Source: DATLGB01 sp038258425 (lineage in GTDB: Bacteria; Actinomycetota; Thermoleophilia; Solirubrobacterales; Solirubrobacteraceae). Taken from it: DNA of 64,000 nt. The position numbers were made by a program, and so were the translations under genes. The notes under the pieces were generated by a model. That model was not told the origin of the DNA, did not search any database, and saw nothing but the letters and a program-made list of their open reading frames with translations. The stretch spans positions 39,527 through 103,526 of the forward strand of contig JBBSPV010000007.1 of assembly GCA_038258425.1 (NCBI GenBank), read 5' to 3'. Positions 9,361 through 18,171 of this stretch are shown one piece after another (the stretch's first letter is position 1; every line of letters starts with the position of its first letter).

Positions 9361-9420
9361 CGCCGGACGGCTTGCAGGCGTCGCATGCGGCGCCCCCGCC
9401 CCGTACGCTCCACGACCGAC

Positions 9421-11346
9421 ATGCGGCCGCCCACGACCTCGCAGGATCTGCAGCGCAGCGCCTTTCCCCCCATCGCGGACTACGGCTTCCTGTCGGACTG
9501 CGAGTCGAGCGCCCTCGTGGCCCCCAGCGGCAACGTCGAGTGGATGTGCCTGCCGCGGATGGACTCGCCGAGCGTCTTCGGCGCCATCCTCGACCGCGAC
9601 GCCGGCTTCTTCCGCATCGGCCCGGCCGACGTCGCCGTGCCCGCCGCGCGCCGCTACCTGCCGGGGACGATGGTCCTCGAGACGAGCTGGGACGCGCCGG
9701 GCGGCTGGCTGATCGTCCGCGACGTGCTGCTCATCGGCCCCTGGCACCACGATCAGGACCGCTCCAACAGCCACCGGCGCACACCGACCGACTACGACGC
9801 CGACCACGTCCTGCTGCGCACGGTGCGCTGCGTCAACGGCGAGGTGCAGCTCACGCTGGACTGCGAGCCGGCCTTCGACTACGGCCGCGCGCACGCCCGC
9901 TGGAGCTACGCCGGCGACGACTACCGCTCGGCCGCCGTGCGCCACGGCGACCTCGAGCTGTGCCTCACGAGCGATCTGAACCTCGGCATCGAGGGACCGC
10001 GCGTGACGGCGCGGCACATGATGAAGGACGGCGAGCAGCTCTTCTGCGCCCTCTCCTGGTCCTCCCACGGCGCGCCGACGAGCTACGGCGAGGCCTACGA
10101 GCGGCTCACGTGGACCGCCCACCACTGGCAGCACTGGCTCCAGCGCGGGCAGTTCCCGGATCACCCGTGGCGGACCTACCTGCAGCGCTCGGCGCTGACG
10201 CTCAAGGGCCTGACCTACGCCCCGACGGGCGCGATCGTCGCGGCCAGCACCACGTCGCTGCCCGAGACGCCGGGCGGCGAGCGCAACTGGGACTACCGCT
10301 ACACGTGGATCCGCGACGCGACCTTCGCGCTCTGGGGCCTCTACACGCTCGGCTTCGACTGGGAGGCCAACGACTTCTTCTACTTCGTCATCGACGTGGC
10401 CGAGGCCGAGTCGGGCCGGCTGCAGATCATGTACGGCATCGACGGCCGCGCCGACCTGCCGGAGGAGAAGCTCGACCATCTCACGGGCTACGAGGGCGCC
10501 CAGCCCGTGCGCAACGGCAACGCCGCGCACAGCCAGTCCCAGCACGACGTCTGGGGCGCCGTGCTCGACTCGGTCTACCTGCACACGAAGTCCCGCGACG
10601 GGCTGCCCGAACGTTTCTGGCCCGTCCTCAAGGACCAGGTCGAGGCGGCGCTCAAGCACTGGCGAGAGCCCGACCACGGGCTCTGGGAGGTCCGGGGCGA
10701 GCCGCAGCACTTCACGTCCTCCAAGCTCATGTGCTGGGTGGCGGCCGACCGCGGCGCGCGGCTGGCCGAGCTGCGGGAGGAGCGGGAGCTCGCCGACGCC
10801 TGGCAGGCGGCCGCGGACGAGATGCACGCCGACATCTGCGCCAACGCGGTCGACGGCCGCGGCGTGTTCACCGCCCACTACGGCACGGAGTCCCTCGACG
10901 CGTCCGTGCTCCTCATGCCGCTCGTGCGCTTCCTCCCACCCGACGACCCGCGCATCCGCGACACCGTGCTCGCCATCGCGGACGAGCTGACCGTCGACGG
11001 CATGGTCCTGCGCTACGACACGGGCGAGACCGACGACGGGCTGGCCGGGCAGGAGGGGACGTTCGCGATCTGCTCCTTCTGGCTCGTGTCGGCCATGTGC
11101 GAGATCGGCGAGCTCACCCGCGCCCGCGAGTTGTGCGAGCGCATGCTCTCCTACGCGAGCTCGCTCGGGCTCTACGCGGAGGAGATCGAGCCGCGCTCGG
11201 GGCGCCACCTCGGCAACTTCCCCCAGGCCTTCACGCACCTGGCCCAGATCAACGCGCTCATGCACGTGATCCACCTCGACCAGGAGCGGGACGGGTCCCC
11301 GCTGCACTTCAGCGACGTCGCGCCGCCGGCGGCGCGCGTGCTGTAG
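9421..11346 (+). CDS. Glycoside hydrolase family 15 protein (glucoamylase/trehalase type)
   Basis: A 641-residue protein. An N-terminal beta-sandwich (FPPIADYGFLSDCESSALV) precedes the (alpha/alpha)6 catalytic domain with RNWDYRYTWIRDATFALWGL and, near the end, LYAEEIEPRSGRHLGNFPQA, which carries the second acidic catalytic residue region. Bacterial GH15 members of this length hydrolyse alpha-1,4 glucans or, in many actinobacteria, trehalose. No signal peptide is evident, so a cytoplasmic role in trehalose or glycogen turnover is more likely than secretion. I start at ATG 9421; an ATG at 9385 would add an arginine-rich leader. The DUF2510 gene follows 7 bp later. Confidence 0.88.
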   Translation: MRPPTTSQDLQRSAFPPIADYGFLSDCESSALVAPSGNVEWMCLPRMDSPSVFGAILDRDAGFFRIGPADVAVPAARRYLPGTMVLETSWDAPGGWLIVRDVLLIGPWHHDQDRSNSHRRTPTDYDADHVLLRTVRCVNGEVQLTLDCEPAFDYGRAHARWSYAGDDYRSAAVRHGDLELCLTSDLNLGIEGPRVTARHMMKDGEQLFCALSWSSHGAPTSYGEAYERLTWTAHHWQHWLQRGQFPDHPWRTYLQRSALTLKGLTYAPTGAIVAASTTSLPETPGGERNWDYRYTWIRDATFALWGLYTLGFDWEANDFFYFVIDVAEAESGRLQIMYGIDGRADLPEEKLDHLTGYEGAQPVRNGNAAHSQSQHDVWGAVLDSVYLHTKSRDGLPERFWPVLKDQVEAALKHWREPDHGLWEVRGEPQHFTSSKLMCWVAADRGARLAELREERELADAWQAAADEMHADICANAVDGRGVFTAHYGTESLDASVLLMPLVRFLPPDDPRIRDTVLAIADELTVDGMVLRYDTGETDDGLAGQEGTFAICSFWLVSAMCEIGELTRARELCERMLSYASSLGLYAEEIEPRSGRHLGNFPQAFTHLAQINALMHVIHLDQERDGSPLHFSDVAPPAARVL

Positions 11347-11353
11347 TCCCGGC

Positions 11354-12529
11354 ATGAGCGAGCACCCGGCGGGCTGGCATCCCGACCCGCGGGAACGACA
11401 CGAGTACCGCTACTGGGACGGCACGGCGTGGACCGACCACGTCGCCGACCAGGGGCAGGCGTCGACCGATCCGGTGGACCGGATCGGGCCCCGCGAGGAC
11501 TCGCGGCCGGAGCCGAAGCCGAAGCCGGAGCCGAAGCCCGAGCCGGAGCCGGAGCCGCGCGCCGGCGAGGAGCCGGCCGCGACCGAGCCGGCGGCCTCCG
11601 GCGACCTCTGGTCGAGCCGGGAGGGGACCGGCGACCCCGCGGAGGACCACGCCGGGGCCGATGCGCAGGACGAGGCGGACCGCGGTCCCACGCCGTCCGC
11701 CGGACCGCCGGCGGCCAGCCGCCGCCGCTCACCCGCGATCGCCGCTCTGCTCACCGTCGTCGCACCCGGCTCGGGGCACGTCTACCTCGGCGCGGCCGGC
11801 CGGACGCCGCTCGCGGCCGGCCTGCTCGCGGCGACCGTCGCGGCCTACGTCATCGCGTACTTCTCGTTCGTCTCCTTCCTCGTCGGCGCCGTCGTGTGGG
11901 CGGCCGCCGCGATCTTCGCGCTGTTCGACCTGCGCACCGACCTCGCGCCCGCGGGCCGGGCGGACGCCGCGCGCGAGGCGGACGCCGCGGGCGAGGCGGA
12001 CGCCGCGGCCACGACCGCCACGCCCGCCCAGATCGGCGCGGTCCTGCTCGGCGGCGGGCTCGTGCTCGTCCTGTCGCTGCTGCTGCCCTGGTACCACGTG
12101 TCCTTCGACATCGAGGGCTTCGGCACGTCGTCGGGCAACGGCTCGGGCTTCGAGGCGCTCAGCGTGCTCGACCTCGTGCTGCTCGTGATCGGCGCGGCCG
12201 CGGCGCTGGCGGGTGCTGCGGCGCTGGGCCTCGGCCCGCTGCGCCGCGACGCGCTGCCCGCCTGGTTGCCGCTGGCGACGGCCGTCGCCGGGACCGTCGC
12301 GGTCGTCTGCGTGGCCTACCGGCTGCTCGTCGATCCCATCGAGAACCCGATCGGGAGCGTCGGCTTCACCCGCTCCGTCGACTTCTCCGTCGGCCGCGCG
12401 CCGGGCATCCTGCTGGCCGGGGCCGCGTCGCTGTCCATCGCCGCGGCCGGCCTGCTCGCGCTCACCCAGCGGGAGGGGGCCGCCACGGCACGGCGGGGAG
12501 ACAGCGACGACCTGCCGTCCAGCTCGTAG
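11354..12529 (+). CDS. DUF2510-domain membrane protein with low-complexity linker
   Basis: A 391-residue protein. An N-terminal DUF2510 module (GWHPDPRERHEYRYWDGTAW, about 7-26) is followed by a Pro/Glu/Lys repeat linker (PEPKPKPEPKPEPEPEP) and an acidic stretch. Hydrophobic segments that look like six or seven transmembrane helices follow, beginning near residue 125. A tandem ADAAREADAAGEADAAA repeat lies between helix groups. DUF2510 is an actinobacterial module of unknown function usually at the cytoplasmic face of membrane proteins. It is likely co-transcribed with the upstream GH15 gene. Function unknown. Confidence 0.82.
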   Translation: MSEHPAGWHPDPRERHEYRYWDGTAWTDHVADQGQASTDPVDRIGPREDSRPEPKPKPEPKPEPEPEPRAGEEPAATEPAASGDLWSSREGTGDPAEDHAGADAQDEADRGPTPSAGPPAASRRRSPAIAALLTVVAPGSGHVYLGAAGRTPLAAGLLAATVAAYVIAYFSFVSFLVGAVVWAAAAIFALFDLRTDLAPAGRADAAREADAAGEADAAATTATPAQIGAVLLGGGLVLVLSLLLPWYHVSFDIEGFGTSSGNGSGFEALSVLDLVLLVIGAAAALAGAAALGLGPLRRDALPAWLPLATAVAGTVAVVCVAYRLLVDPIENPIGSVGFTRSVDFSVGRAPGILLAGAASLSIAAAGLLALTQREGAATARRGDSDDLPSSS

Positions 12530-12636
12530 GACGGCCATCCGGCGGTCGGTGCGCACCCACCCCACCCCGGCCTGGTCGATCAGCGCGAACGGCGTGCAAC
12601 AGCTCCTGGGAGCTCATCCGCAGGCGGGGCCCGCCC

Positions 12637-13383
12637 TCACCCCTCCCCCGGCACGGCCACCCGCTCGCCGGGCAGGGTCAGTCCCGCGACGACGAGGCGG
12701 GCGACCACGAGGGCCGCGACGAGCTCGACGGCCAGCAGCGCCAGCAGGACGGTCAGCTGCACCCGCGCCGCCTCGGCAGGGGAGGCCCCGCCGAGCACGA
12801 GGCCCACGAAGGTCCCCGGCAGCGTCACGAGCCCGGCGTTCTTCGTCTGGTCCATGACGGGCACGACGCCGGTGACGATCGCGCCGCGCAGCCGCGGAGC
12901 CACGGCCTCGGACGCCGGCACCCCGAGCGCGAGCCGCGCCTCGACGTCGGCGACCCCCTCGCGCAGGGACGCGACGAGCCGCGAGCCCGTCACCGAGGCC
13001 GCGACCATGGCGCCCCCGATGAGGATCCCGGCCACGGGGACGAGCTCGCGCGGGCGCGTGGAGAACGCGCCCGCCACCAGCAGCGGTACGAGCCCGGTCA
13101 GCGCGCCGGCCAGGATCGCCGCGCCCGCGCGCACCCAGGCGCCCGGCACCCCGCGCAGGCGCCGCCCCGACGTGACCGTCGCGGCGCAGGCCATGACCGC
13201 GACGAAGGCCGCGCCGAGGCCGGCGGAGTCGAAGATCGCCGTGACGACCGCGCCGACGACCGCGAGCTGGACCGCCGCCCGCAGGGCGGCGACCGCGAGC
13301 TCGCGCCCGATCCCGAGCCGCAGCCACCCCACCAGCCCGAGCGCCCCGGCCACGAGCCCGAGCGCGACGAGGACCTGGGTCAC
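12637..13383 (-). CDS. fetB: FetB-like ABC transporter permease (UPF0014)
   Basis: A 248-residue integral membrane protein with about six or seven helices. The conserved UPF0014/FetB core is present: AALRAAVQLAVVGAVV near the N-terminus, then PVAGILIGGAMVAASVT and KNAGLVTLPGTFVGLVLGGA. FetAB exports iron and protects against iron-driven oxidative stress in Escherichia coli; metal specificity here is inferred. It begins at a GTG overlapping the ATPase stop (GTGA), so the two are translationally coupled. The pair converges on the DUF2510 gene across a 107-bp gap with a short AGCTCC/GGAGCT hairpin. Confidence 0.88.
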   Translation of the reverse strand: MTQVLVALGLVAGALGLVGWLRLGIGRELAVAALRAAVQLAVVGAVVTAIFDSAGLGAAFVAVMACAATVTSGRRLRGVPGAWVRAGAAILAGALTGLVPLLVAGAFSTRPRELVPVAGILIGGAMVAASVTGSRLVASLREGVADVEARLALGVPASEAVAPRLRGAIVTGVVPVMDQTKNAGLVTLPGTFVGLVLGGASPAEAARVQLTVLLALLAVELVAALVVARLVVAGLTLPGERVAVPGEG

Positions 13384-14051
13384 GACCCGAGCACCGAGCT
13401 CGCGGGACCCGACGCCTCCAGGCGCCCGTCGCGCAGCCGGGCGGCCCAGCTCGCGAGCCGCCGCGCGAGCGCCTCGTCGTGGCTGACGATGAGCACCGTC
13501 ACGCCCTCCGCGGCGACCGCCGCGAGCTGGTCGGCCACCCCCGCGGCCGTCGCGTCGTCGAGCGCAGCGGTCGGCTCGTCGAGCAGCAGCGCCTCCGGCC
13601 CGCGAGTCAGCGCCCGGGCGATGGCGACGCGCATCGCCTCGCCCCCGGACAGACCGCGCGCGTCGCGCTCGAGGAAGGCGACGGGCAGCCCGGCCCGCCC
13701 GAGCGCGACGACGAGCTCGTCCTCCGTGGCCGGCGCCGGCAGGCCGTAGGCGAGGTTCTCCCGCACGCTGCCGGGCAGCATGGCCGGGGCCTGGGCGACG
13801 AGCCCGAGCCGCCGCCGCAGGGCGCAGGGGTCCTGGGTGCGCACGTCGGACCCGTCGACGAGGATCCGCCCCGCCCGCGGCTCGTCCAGGCGCACGAGGC
13901 AGCGCAACAGGCTCGACTTACCGGCCCCGGACGGCCCGACCAGCGCGGTGACGCCCTCGGCCGGGACGGCGAGCGTCACGCGGTGCAGGACATCACGGCC
14001 CCCGCGGGCGACCGTGACGTCGGCCAGCTCGGCACGGGCGGCGGCGCGCAC
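13380..14051 (-). CDS. fetA: FetA-like ABC transporter ATP-binding protein
   Basis: A 223-residue ABC ATPase with all nucleotide-binding motifs: Walker A GPSGAGKSSLLRCL (about 38-51), the Q-loop region, signature LSGGEAMRVAIARAL, Walker B EALLLDEPTAALD and the switch His in VSHDEALA. It sits directly before and overlaps the FetB-type permease, which is the standard fetAB order. It starts at GTG 14051. A perfect 14-bp hairpin lies between it and the gene upstream on the same strand, so it is transcribed separately from that gene. Confidence 0.9.
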   Translation of the reverse strand: MRAAARAELADVTVARGGRDVLHRVTLAVPAEGVTALVGPSGAGKSSLLRCLVRLDEPRAGRILVDGSDVRTQDPCALRRRLGLVAQAPAMLPGSVRENLAYGLPAPATEDELVVALGRAGLPVAFLERDARGLSGGEAMRVAIARALTRGPEALLLDEPTAALDDATAAGVADQLAAVAAEGVTVLIVSHDEALARRLASWAARLRDGRLEASGPASSVLGS

Positions 14052-14087
14052 GCTGCCATCATGGCGGGCCGGCGGACGCCCCGTCCG

Positions 14088-14119
14088 CTCGCGGGGCGCG
14101 GCGATCCGCGCCCCGCGAG
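14088..14119 (-). terminator. Strong GC-rich hairpin terminator
   Basis: Arms CTCGCGGGGCGCGG (14088-14101) and CCGCGCCCCGCGAG (14106-14119) pair perfectly over 14 bp with a CGAT loop. It lies 14 bases downstream of the stop of the secreted-protein gene and 37 bases upstream of the fetA start. It lacks a U-tract, as is common in high-GC actinobacteria. Confidence 0.75.
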
Positions 14120-14132
14120 GGCTGCGCCCGGG

Positions 14133-15116
14133 CTACCGCCGCTTGAGGCGGATGTGGACGGTCTTGCCGACGTTGCCGACGTACGCGCCGTCGAGCGGGT
14201 TGACGAGGATCCGGTAGTCGCCGCCGTGACGCTGGCGGATGTGCTTGGCGTACTTCGAGCTCAACGCGGAGCGGTGGCGGGCCGTCGTGGCCGAGATCGC
14301 CGTCCAGCGCCCGTGGACGCGCTTTTGGATGATGACCTGGGCGCCGTCCCGCGTCGGCGTGATCGTGCCCTTGAAGCCCAACCGGGCGGTGCGGCCGCGG
14401 CGCTTGGCCGTGCGCGGCGCGTGGGTGGTCACGTACGGCTTGACCCCGACGGAGACGATCGGGCTCACGACGCTCGGCTTGGCCGGCATGCGCACGACGT
14501 ACTGGGTGTTGAGCGCCACGCTGGCCAGCAGGAAGCGGAAGTTGCCGCCGCTGTCCGTGACCACGCGGTTGACGCCCGCGACGTCGAGGAACGGCGCCGT
14601 GTAGGGGAAGGGCCGCGACTGCAGGACCACCTGCCGGTTGGCGTTCCCCGTGCCGGTCAGCTGCCCGAAGAGCGTGACGGGCTTGTTGATGGGGGTCGGG
14701 TTCGGAGCGCCGGCCAGCGAGACGCCGAGCGGCTGACGGCGTGTCCGGAACGTCCGGTCGCGGCCCCGTACCGTGCCGCGCAGGTTGCGGGCGACGAGCC
14801 GGTAGTGGTAGACCGTCGCCGGCGCGAGGGCGGCAATCTGGGCCGTGACGACGAGCGCCCGTGTGCCGTTGCCGGCCGGGATGCTGGCCGTCGTGACCCC
14901 GTAGGCGCGGGTCGTGCCGTACTGGAAGGCGTAGGTCGTCTGCCCCCCGTGCGGGTTCACCGCGCCCGTCAGCGTCGCGGCCTGCTGACCTATCCGGGTC
15001 GCCGAGCCGGTCGAGACGCCTGGCTTGGTCGCCGCGGCCTGCGCGCCCGCCGGCGCGAGCAGCGCGAGTGCGAAGAGGCCGGTCAGGATCGTCTTGGGAC
15101 GTCTTCCGCGAACCAT
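14133..15116 (-). CDS. Secreted protein with fibronectin-III-like domain
   Basis: A 327-residue exported protein. It has an N-terminal Sec signal peptide (basic MVRGRRPK, hydrophobic ILTGLFALALLAPAG, AQA cleavage site near residue 27). Next comes a beta-rich module with VNPHGGQTTYAFQYGTTRAYG split over two strands and APATVYHYRLVARN, the hallmark of Solirubrobacterales surface proteins with FnIII-like folds. The C-terminal half looks like further Ig-like beta modules (KPVTLFGQLTGTGNANRQV; GFKGTITPTRDGAQVIIQKR). There is no catalytic motif. A GGGGAG ribosome-binding site sits about 9 bases before the ATG. A cell-surface or matrix role is inferred. Confidence 0.82.
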   Translation of the reverse strand: MVRGRRPKTILTGLFALALLAPAGAQAAATKPGVSTGSATRIGQQAATLTGAVNPHGGQTTYAFQYGTTRAYGVTTASIPAGNGTRALVVTAQIAALAPATVYHYRLVARNLRGTVRGRDRTFRTRRQPLGVSLAGAPNPTPINKPVTLFGQLTGTGNANRQVVLQSRPFPYTAPFLDVAGVNRVVTDSGGNFRFLLASVALNTQYVVRMPAKPSVVSPIVSVGVKPYVTTHAPRTAKRRGRTARLGFKGTITPTRDGAQVIIQKRVHGRWTAISATTARHRSALSSKYAKHIRQRHGGDYRILVNPLDGAYVGNVGKTVHIRLKRR

Positions 15117-15307
15117 GTGCTTGCTCCCCTGGAAATGGTCGTTGTGGCGGACTGCGGATGGAACTCCACCGGCGACAACACCAGGCGGCCACCGAAGTCG
15201 CGCCGCTGATCGCCCCGCCGTCCTCGATGCTTCGACGGGCCTGTGGGGCCCCCTCGGCGGGCCGTGGGCCCCGTGCCTCGCTTCCCGCTCGGCTCACGCG
15301 GCGCCGG

Positions 15308-16411
15308 TCAGGCCGCGGCCGGCGCCGGCGCCTCCTCCTCCTCCGTGTCCACGGGCGAGTCCGGCGGCTCCTCATTCTGCACGTAGGCGATGGCCGTCGA
15401 GATGCTGCCGGCGACCGGCACCGCGAGGAAGACACCGACGATCCCGGCCACGACGCCCCCGAGCGCGAGGGAGAGGACGATCACGGCGGGATGCAGGTGC
15501 ACCGCGCGGCTCATGAGCAGCGGGTAGAGCAGGTGGCCCTCGATCTGCTGGACGAGCAGGATCGCGCCGAAGACGATGAGCGCCGCGACGAAGCCCTTGG
15601 CCACGAGCGCGATGAGGACGGCCGCCAGCCCGGCGACGAACGCGCCGATGAGCGGCACGAAGGCGCCGAAGAACGTGAGGATCATCAGGGGCACCACGAG
15701 CGGAACGCCGACGATCAGCAGCGCGATGCCGATCAGCACGGCGTCGGCGAGGCCGACGAGCGCGATGCCGCGGATGTAGCCCGACAGCGCCGTGAAGACG
15801 CGTGCACCCAGCTCGTCCGCCTGTGGATAGCGGTCCCGGGCGAGCAGCCGGACGAGCCAGGTCCACATCTCGCGGCCGTCCTTGAGGAAGAAGAACGTCA
15901 GCAACAGGGTCACGATGAGCCCGGTGAACGCCTCGCCGAGCAGGACGGCGCCCGAGGTGACGCCCCGGGTCAGCGAGCCGGAGTTGCTGCGCACCTGCTT
16001 GATCGCGTCGTCGACCTTCTGGTTGAGCTCGGAGCGGCTGAGGTTGAACGGCTTGTCGGCCAGCAGGTCGGAGGCCTTGCGGACGCCGTCCTGCACGCCG
16101 GTGTCGAGCTTGGAGACCTGCCCGCCGATGGAGGGCGCGATCGCCGTGCCGATGCCGGCCAGCACCAAGAAGGCGCCGAACATCACGACCAGCGTGGCCA
16201 CGGCCGGCGGCAGGCGGCGGCGCACGAGGATCCGCTGCAGCGGCAGCAGCAGCGTCGTCAGCAGCAGGGCGAGGGCGACGGGAAGGGCGACGATGCGCAG
16301 GTAGCCGAGCGCCCGAGCCAGGCCGACGATGCCCAGGCCGACGAGCAGCAGCCGCAGCGACCACTCCGACGAGATCTTCAGCCACGAGGGCACGGTGGAA
16401 CGCTCGGCCAT
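15308..16411 (-). CDS. AI-2E/PerM-family permease
   Basis: A 367-residue membrane protein of the AI-2E transporter (TqsA/PerM) superfamily. It has two N-terminal helices, an amphipathic soluble segment (about 100-160, KLDTGVQDGVRKASDLLADK), then clustered helices. The family core LLTFFFLKDGREMW, FGAFVPLIGAFVAGL and HLHPAVIVLSLALGGVVAGI lies in the second half, with an acidic C-terminal tail (TEEEEAPAPAAA). The substrate of most members is unknown; some act as sodium/proton antiporters or signal exporters. Start chosen at the ATG at 16411, just before the first charged/hydrophobic boundary. It is transcribed alone, divergent from the SDR gene. Confidence 0.88.
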   Translation of the reverse strand: MAERSTVPSWLKISSEWSLRLLLVGLGIVGLARALGYLRIVALPVALALLLTTLLLPLQRILVRRRLPPAVATLVVMFGAFLVLAGIGTAIAPSIGGQVSKLDTGVQDGVRKASDLLADKPFNLSRSELNQKVDDAIKQVRSNSGSLTRGVTSGAVLLGEAFTGLIVTLLLTFFFLKDGREMWTWLVRLLARDRYPQADELGARVFTALSGYIRGIALVGLADAVLIGIALLIVGVPLVVPLMILTFFGAFVPLIGAFVAGLAAVLIALVAKGFVAALIVFGAILLVQQIEGHLLYPLLMSRAVHLHPAVIVLSLALGGVVAGIVGVFLAVPVAGSISTAIAYVQNEEPPDSPVDTEEEEAPAPAAA

Positions 16412-16493
16412 GGTGGCCCCCCTACCCCCGACGGCTAGCGCCCGCACGCCGAGCCTGGCGTAGCCGGCCCGGGGCGGCGGCTATGCCCCGGAG

Positions 16494-17444
16494 ATGGATT
16501 CTCTCGAAGGCTGCAAGGTCCTCATCACCGGCGCCTCCAGCGGCGTCGGGTGCGCCGCGGCCGAGCGCTTCGCCCGCGCCGGGTGCGACGTCGCCCTCGT
16601 CGCCCGCAGCCGCGAGGGCCTCGAGCGCGCGGCCGAGACCGTGCGCGACCTCGGCCGCTTCGCGGCCGTCCTCCCCGCGGACCTCACCGACCGCGACGCC
16701 CTCGCAGGAGCGGTGTCCGGCGCGGTGGACCAGCTCGGCGGCCTCGACGTCGTCGTGCTCAACGCAGCCATCACGGTGTTCGGGCCGTTCGAGGACGTGC
16801 CCCCCGAGGACTTCGACCGCGTCATCGACGTGACCTTCATGGGCTCGGTGAACACCGTGCGCGCCGCCCTGCCGCACCTCGAGCGCACGAACGGCGTGAT
16901 CGTCTCCGTCGGCTCGCTCAACAGCCGCGTCCCGTTGCCGGCCTGGTCCTCCTACTGCGCCGCCAAGCACGCCGAGCGCGGCTTCCTCAACACCCTCTCC
17001 GTGGAGCTCCGGGCGCAGGGCAGCGGCGTGCGCGTCGCCCAGGTGCACCCTGGGGCGATCAACACCCCGGTGTGGGACCAGACGCCGTCGTCGACGGGCT
17101 ACCTCCCGCGGCGCCCGCCCGAGGGCTACCCGCCCGAGCAGGTCGCCGAGGCCCTCGTGACCACCACCATGGACCCACGGCCGGAGATCATGTTCGGCGC
17201 CGAGGCGATCGGCCTGGACCTCCTGTGGCGCTCGCTGCGCCCGGCGGGCGACCTCGTGATGTCGATCGTCTACCACTACTTCCTGTCGGGCAAGCGCCCC
17301 GAGCAGGGTGACGTGGACGCGCTGCGCGAGGCCGTCGGCAGGGGCGTCTCCGCGGACGGGCTCTTCCAGCGCCCGAGCGTGACCTCGGCGGCCCGCGGCC
17401 TGGCGAGCGCCCCGTTGAAGGTCGGACGCCGCGTCCTGCGCTGA
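16494..17444 (+). CDS. Short-chain dehydrogenase/reductase
   Basis: A 316-residue SDR. The nucleotide motif TGASSGVG is at residues 11-18, NAA follows the fourth strand, and the catalytic Ser (SVGSLNSR) and YCAAK motif are in order, with HPGAINTPVWD after the active site. A GGAG ribosome-binding site precedes the ATG. The C-terminal extension of about 80 residues after residue 230 includes LVMSIVYHYFLSGKRP, possibly a membrane-associating segment. Substrate unknown. It stands alone between the AI-2E gene and the broken NlpC/P60 gene. Confidence 0.9.
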   Translation: MDSLEGCKVLITGASSGVGCAAAERFARAGCDVALVARSREGLERAAETVRDLGRFAAVLPADLTDRDALAGAVSGAVDQLGGLDVVVLNAAITVFGPFEDVPPEDFDRVIDVTFMGSVNTVRAALPHLERTNGVIVSVGSLNSRVPLPAWSSYCAAKHAERGFLNTLSVELRAQGSGVRVAQVHPGAINTPVWDQTPSSTGYLPRRPPEGYPPEQVAEALVTTTMDPRPEIMFGAEAIGLDLLWRSLRPAGDLVMSIVYHYFLSGKRPEQGDVDALREAVGRGVSADGLFQRPSVTSAARGLASAPLKVGRRVLR

Positions 17445-17514
17445 GCGCCGCGCCGGCCTCAGCCGCTCGTCCAGTCTTCCGGGTCGGGCCTGCGGGACCG
17501 GGCCGGGCCTGCCG

Positions 17515-18146
17515 ATGGCCGGGCTCATGCCCCGCCGTGTCCGCCTCCCCGTCTCCGTCCTCGTCCTCCTCGCGACGCTCGCCCTGCCCGCCGCCCCCGC
17601 GCGGGCGCAGGACCCCGTCGGCCCGGGGCCGCAGCCCCCGCCGCCCGTGGTGGTCCCCCCGCCCGTCGTCGCCCCCGCGCCGGTGCCGCCGCCGGTCACG
17701 CTCGAGACCCGCCCGACGGCGCCCGGGCGGCTGGCGCGGCTGCGGACCAACGGCCACGCGGCCATCCCGCGGCGGGCGCCGCCGGCCGTGCGGGCGATCT
17801 TCGCGGCCGCGACCCGGATCGTCGGCCGGCCGTACAAGTGGGGCGGCGGGCACGCCCGCATCGCCGACCGCGGCTACGACTGCTCGGGCGCCGTCTCCTA
17901 CGCCTGATCCGCGCCGGGCTGCTTCCTTCGCCGCTCGTCAGCGGGACGTTCGCGCACTGGGGGGACGCCGCCGCCGGCCGCTGGACGGCGATCTACGCCA
18001 CCCGCCGCCACGTCTACCTCGAGGTCGCCGGCCTGCGGCTGGACACGAGCCCCGTCGGTGACCCCGGCGGCGATTCCGGCCCGCGCTGGCGGCCGGTCAT
18101 CGGCCGGCGCCGCGGCTTTCACACCCGCCACGCGCCCGGGTTGTGA
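17515..18146 (+). pseudogene. NlpC/P60-like cell-wall hydrolase, single-base frameshift
   Basis: The first frame (17515-17907) encodes a signal peptide (RRVRLPVSVLVLLATLALP...ARA), a Pro-rich linker and the first half of an NlpC/P60-like domain with catalytic Cys in GYDCSGAVSY. It then meets TGA. The other half continues in the -1 frame from 17904 to 18146 (LIRAGLLPSP, RHVYLEVAGLRLDT, RRGFHTRHAPGL). The paralogue at 57665-58402 reads straight through the same point (GYDCSGAVSYVLHAAGVLASP). One extra C in TACGCC|TGATC would restore one protein. It is either a recent pseudogene, a sequencing error, or (less likely, no slippery heptamer) programmed frameshifting. Confidence 0.85.
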
Positions 18147-18171
18147 CGGGCGTGGCAAGATCCGCCCCGGC

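Noticed and set aside
12602..12615. AGCTCC-TG-GGAGCT hairpin between DUF2510 and fetB genes
   Set aside because: Only 6-bp arms with a 2-base loop; too small to call a terminator with confidence.
17895..17915. Programmed ribosomal frameshifting in the NlpC/P60 gene
   Set aside because: No slippery heptamer or downstream stem is evident, and the paralogue is read without a shift; mutation or sequencing error is simpler.
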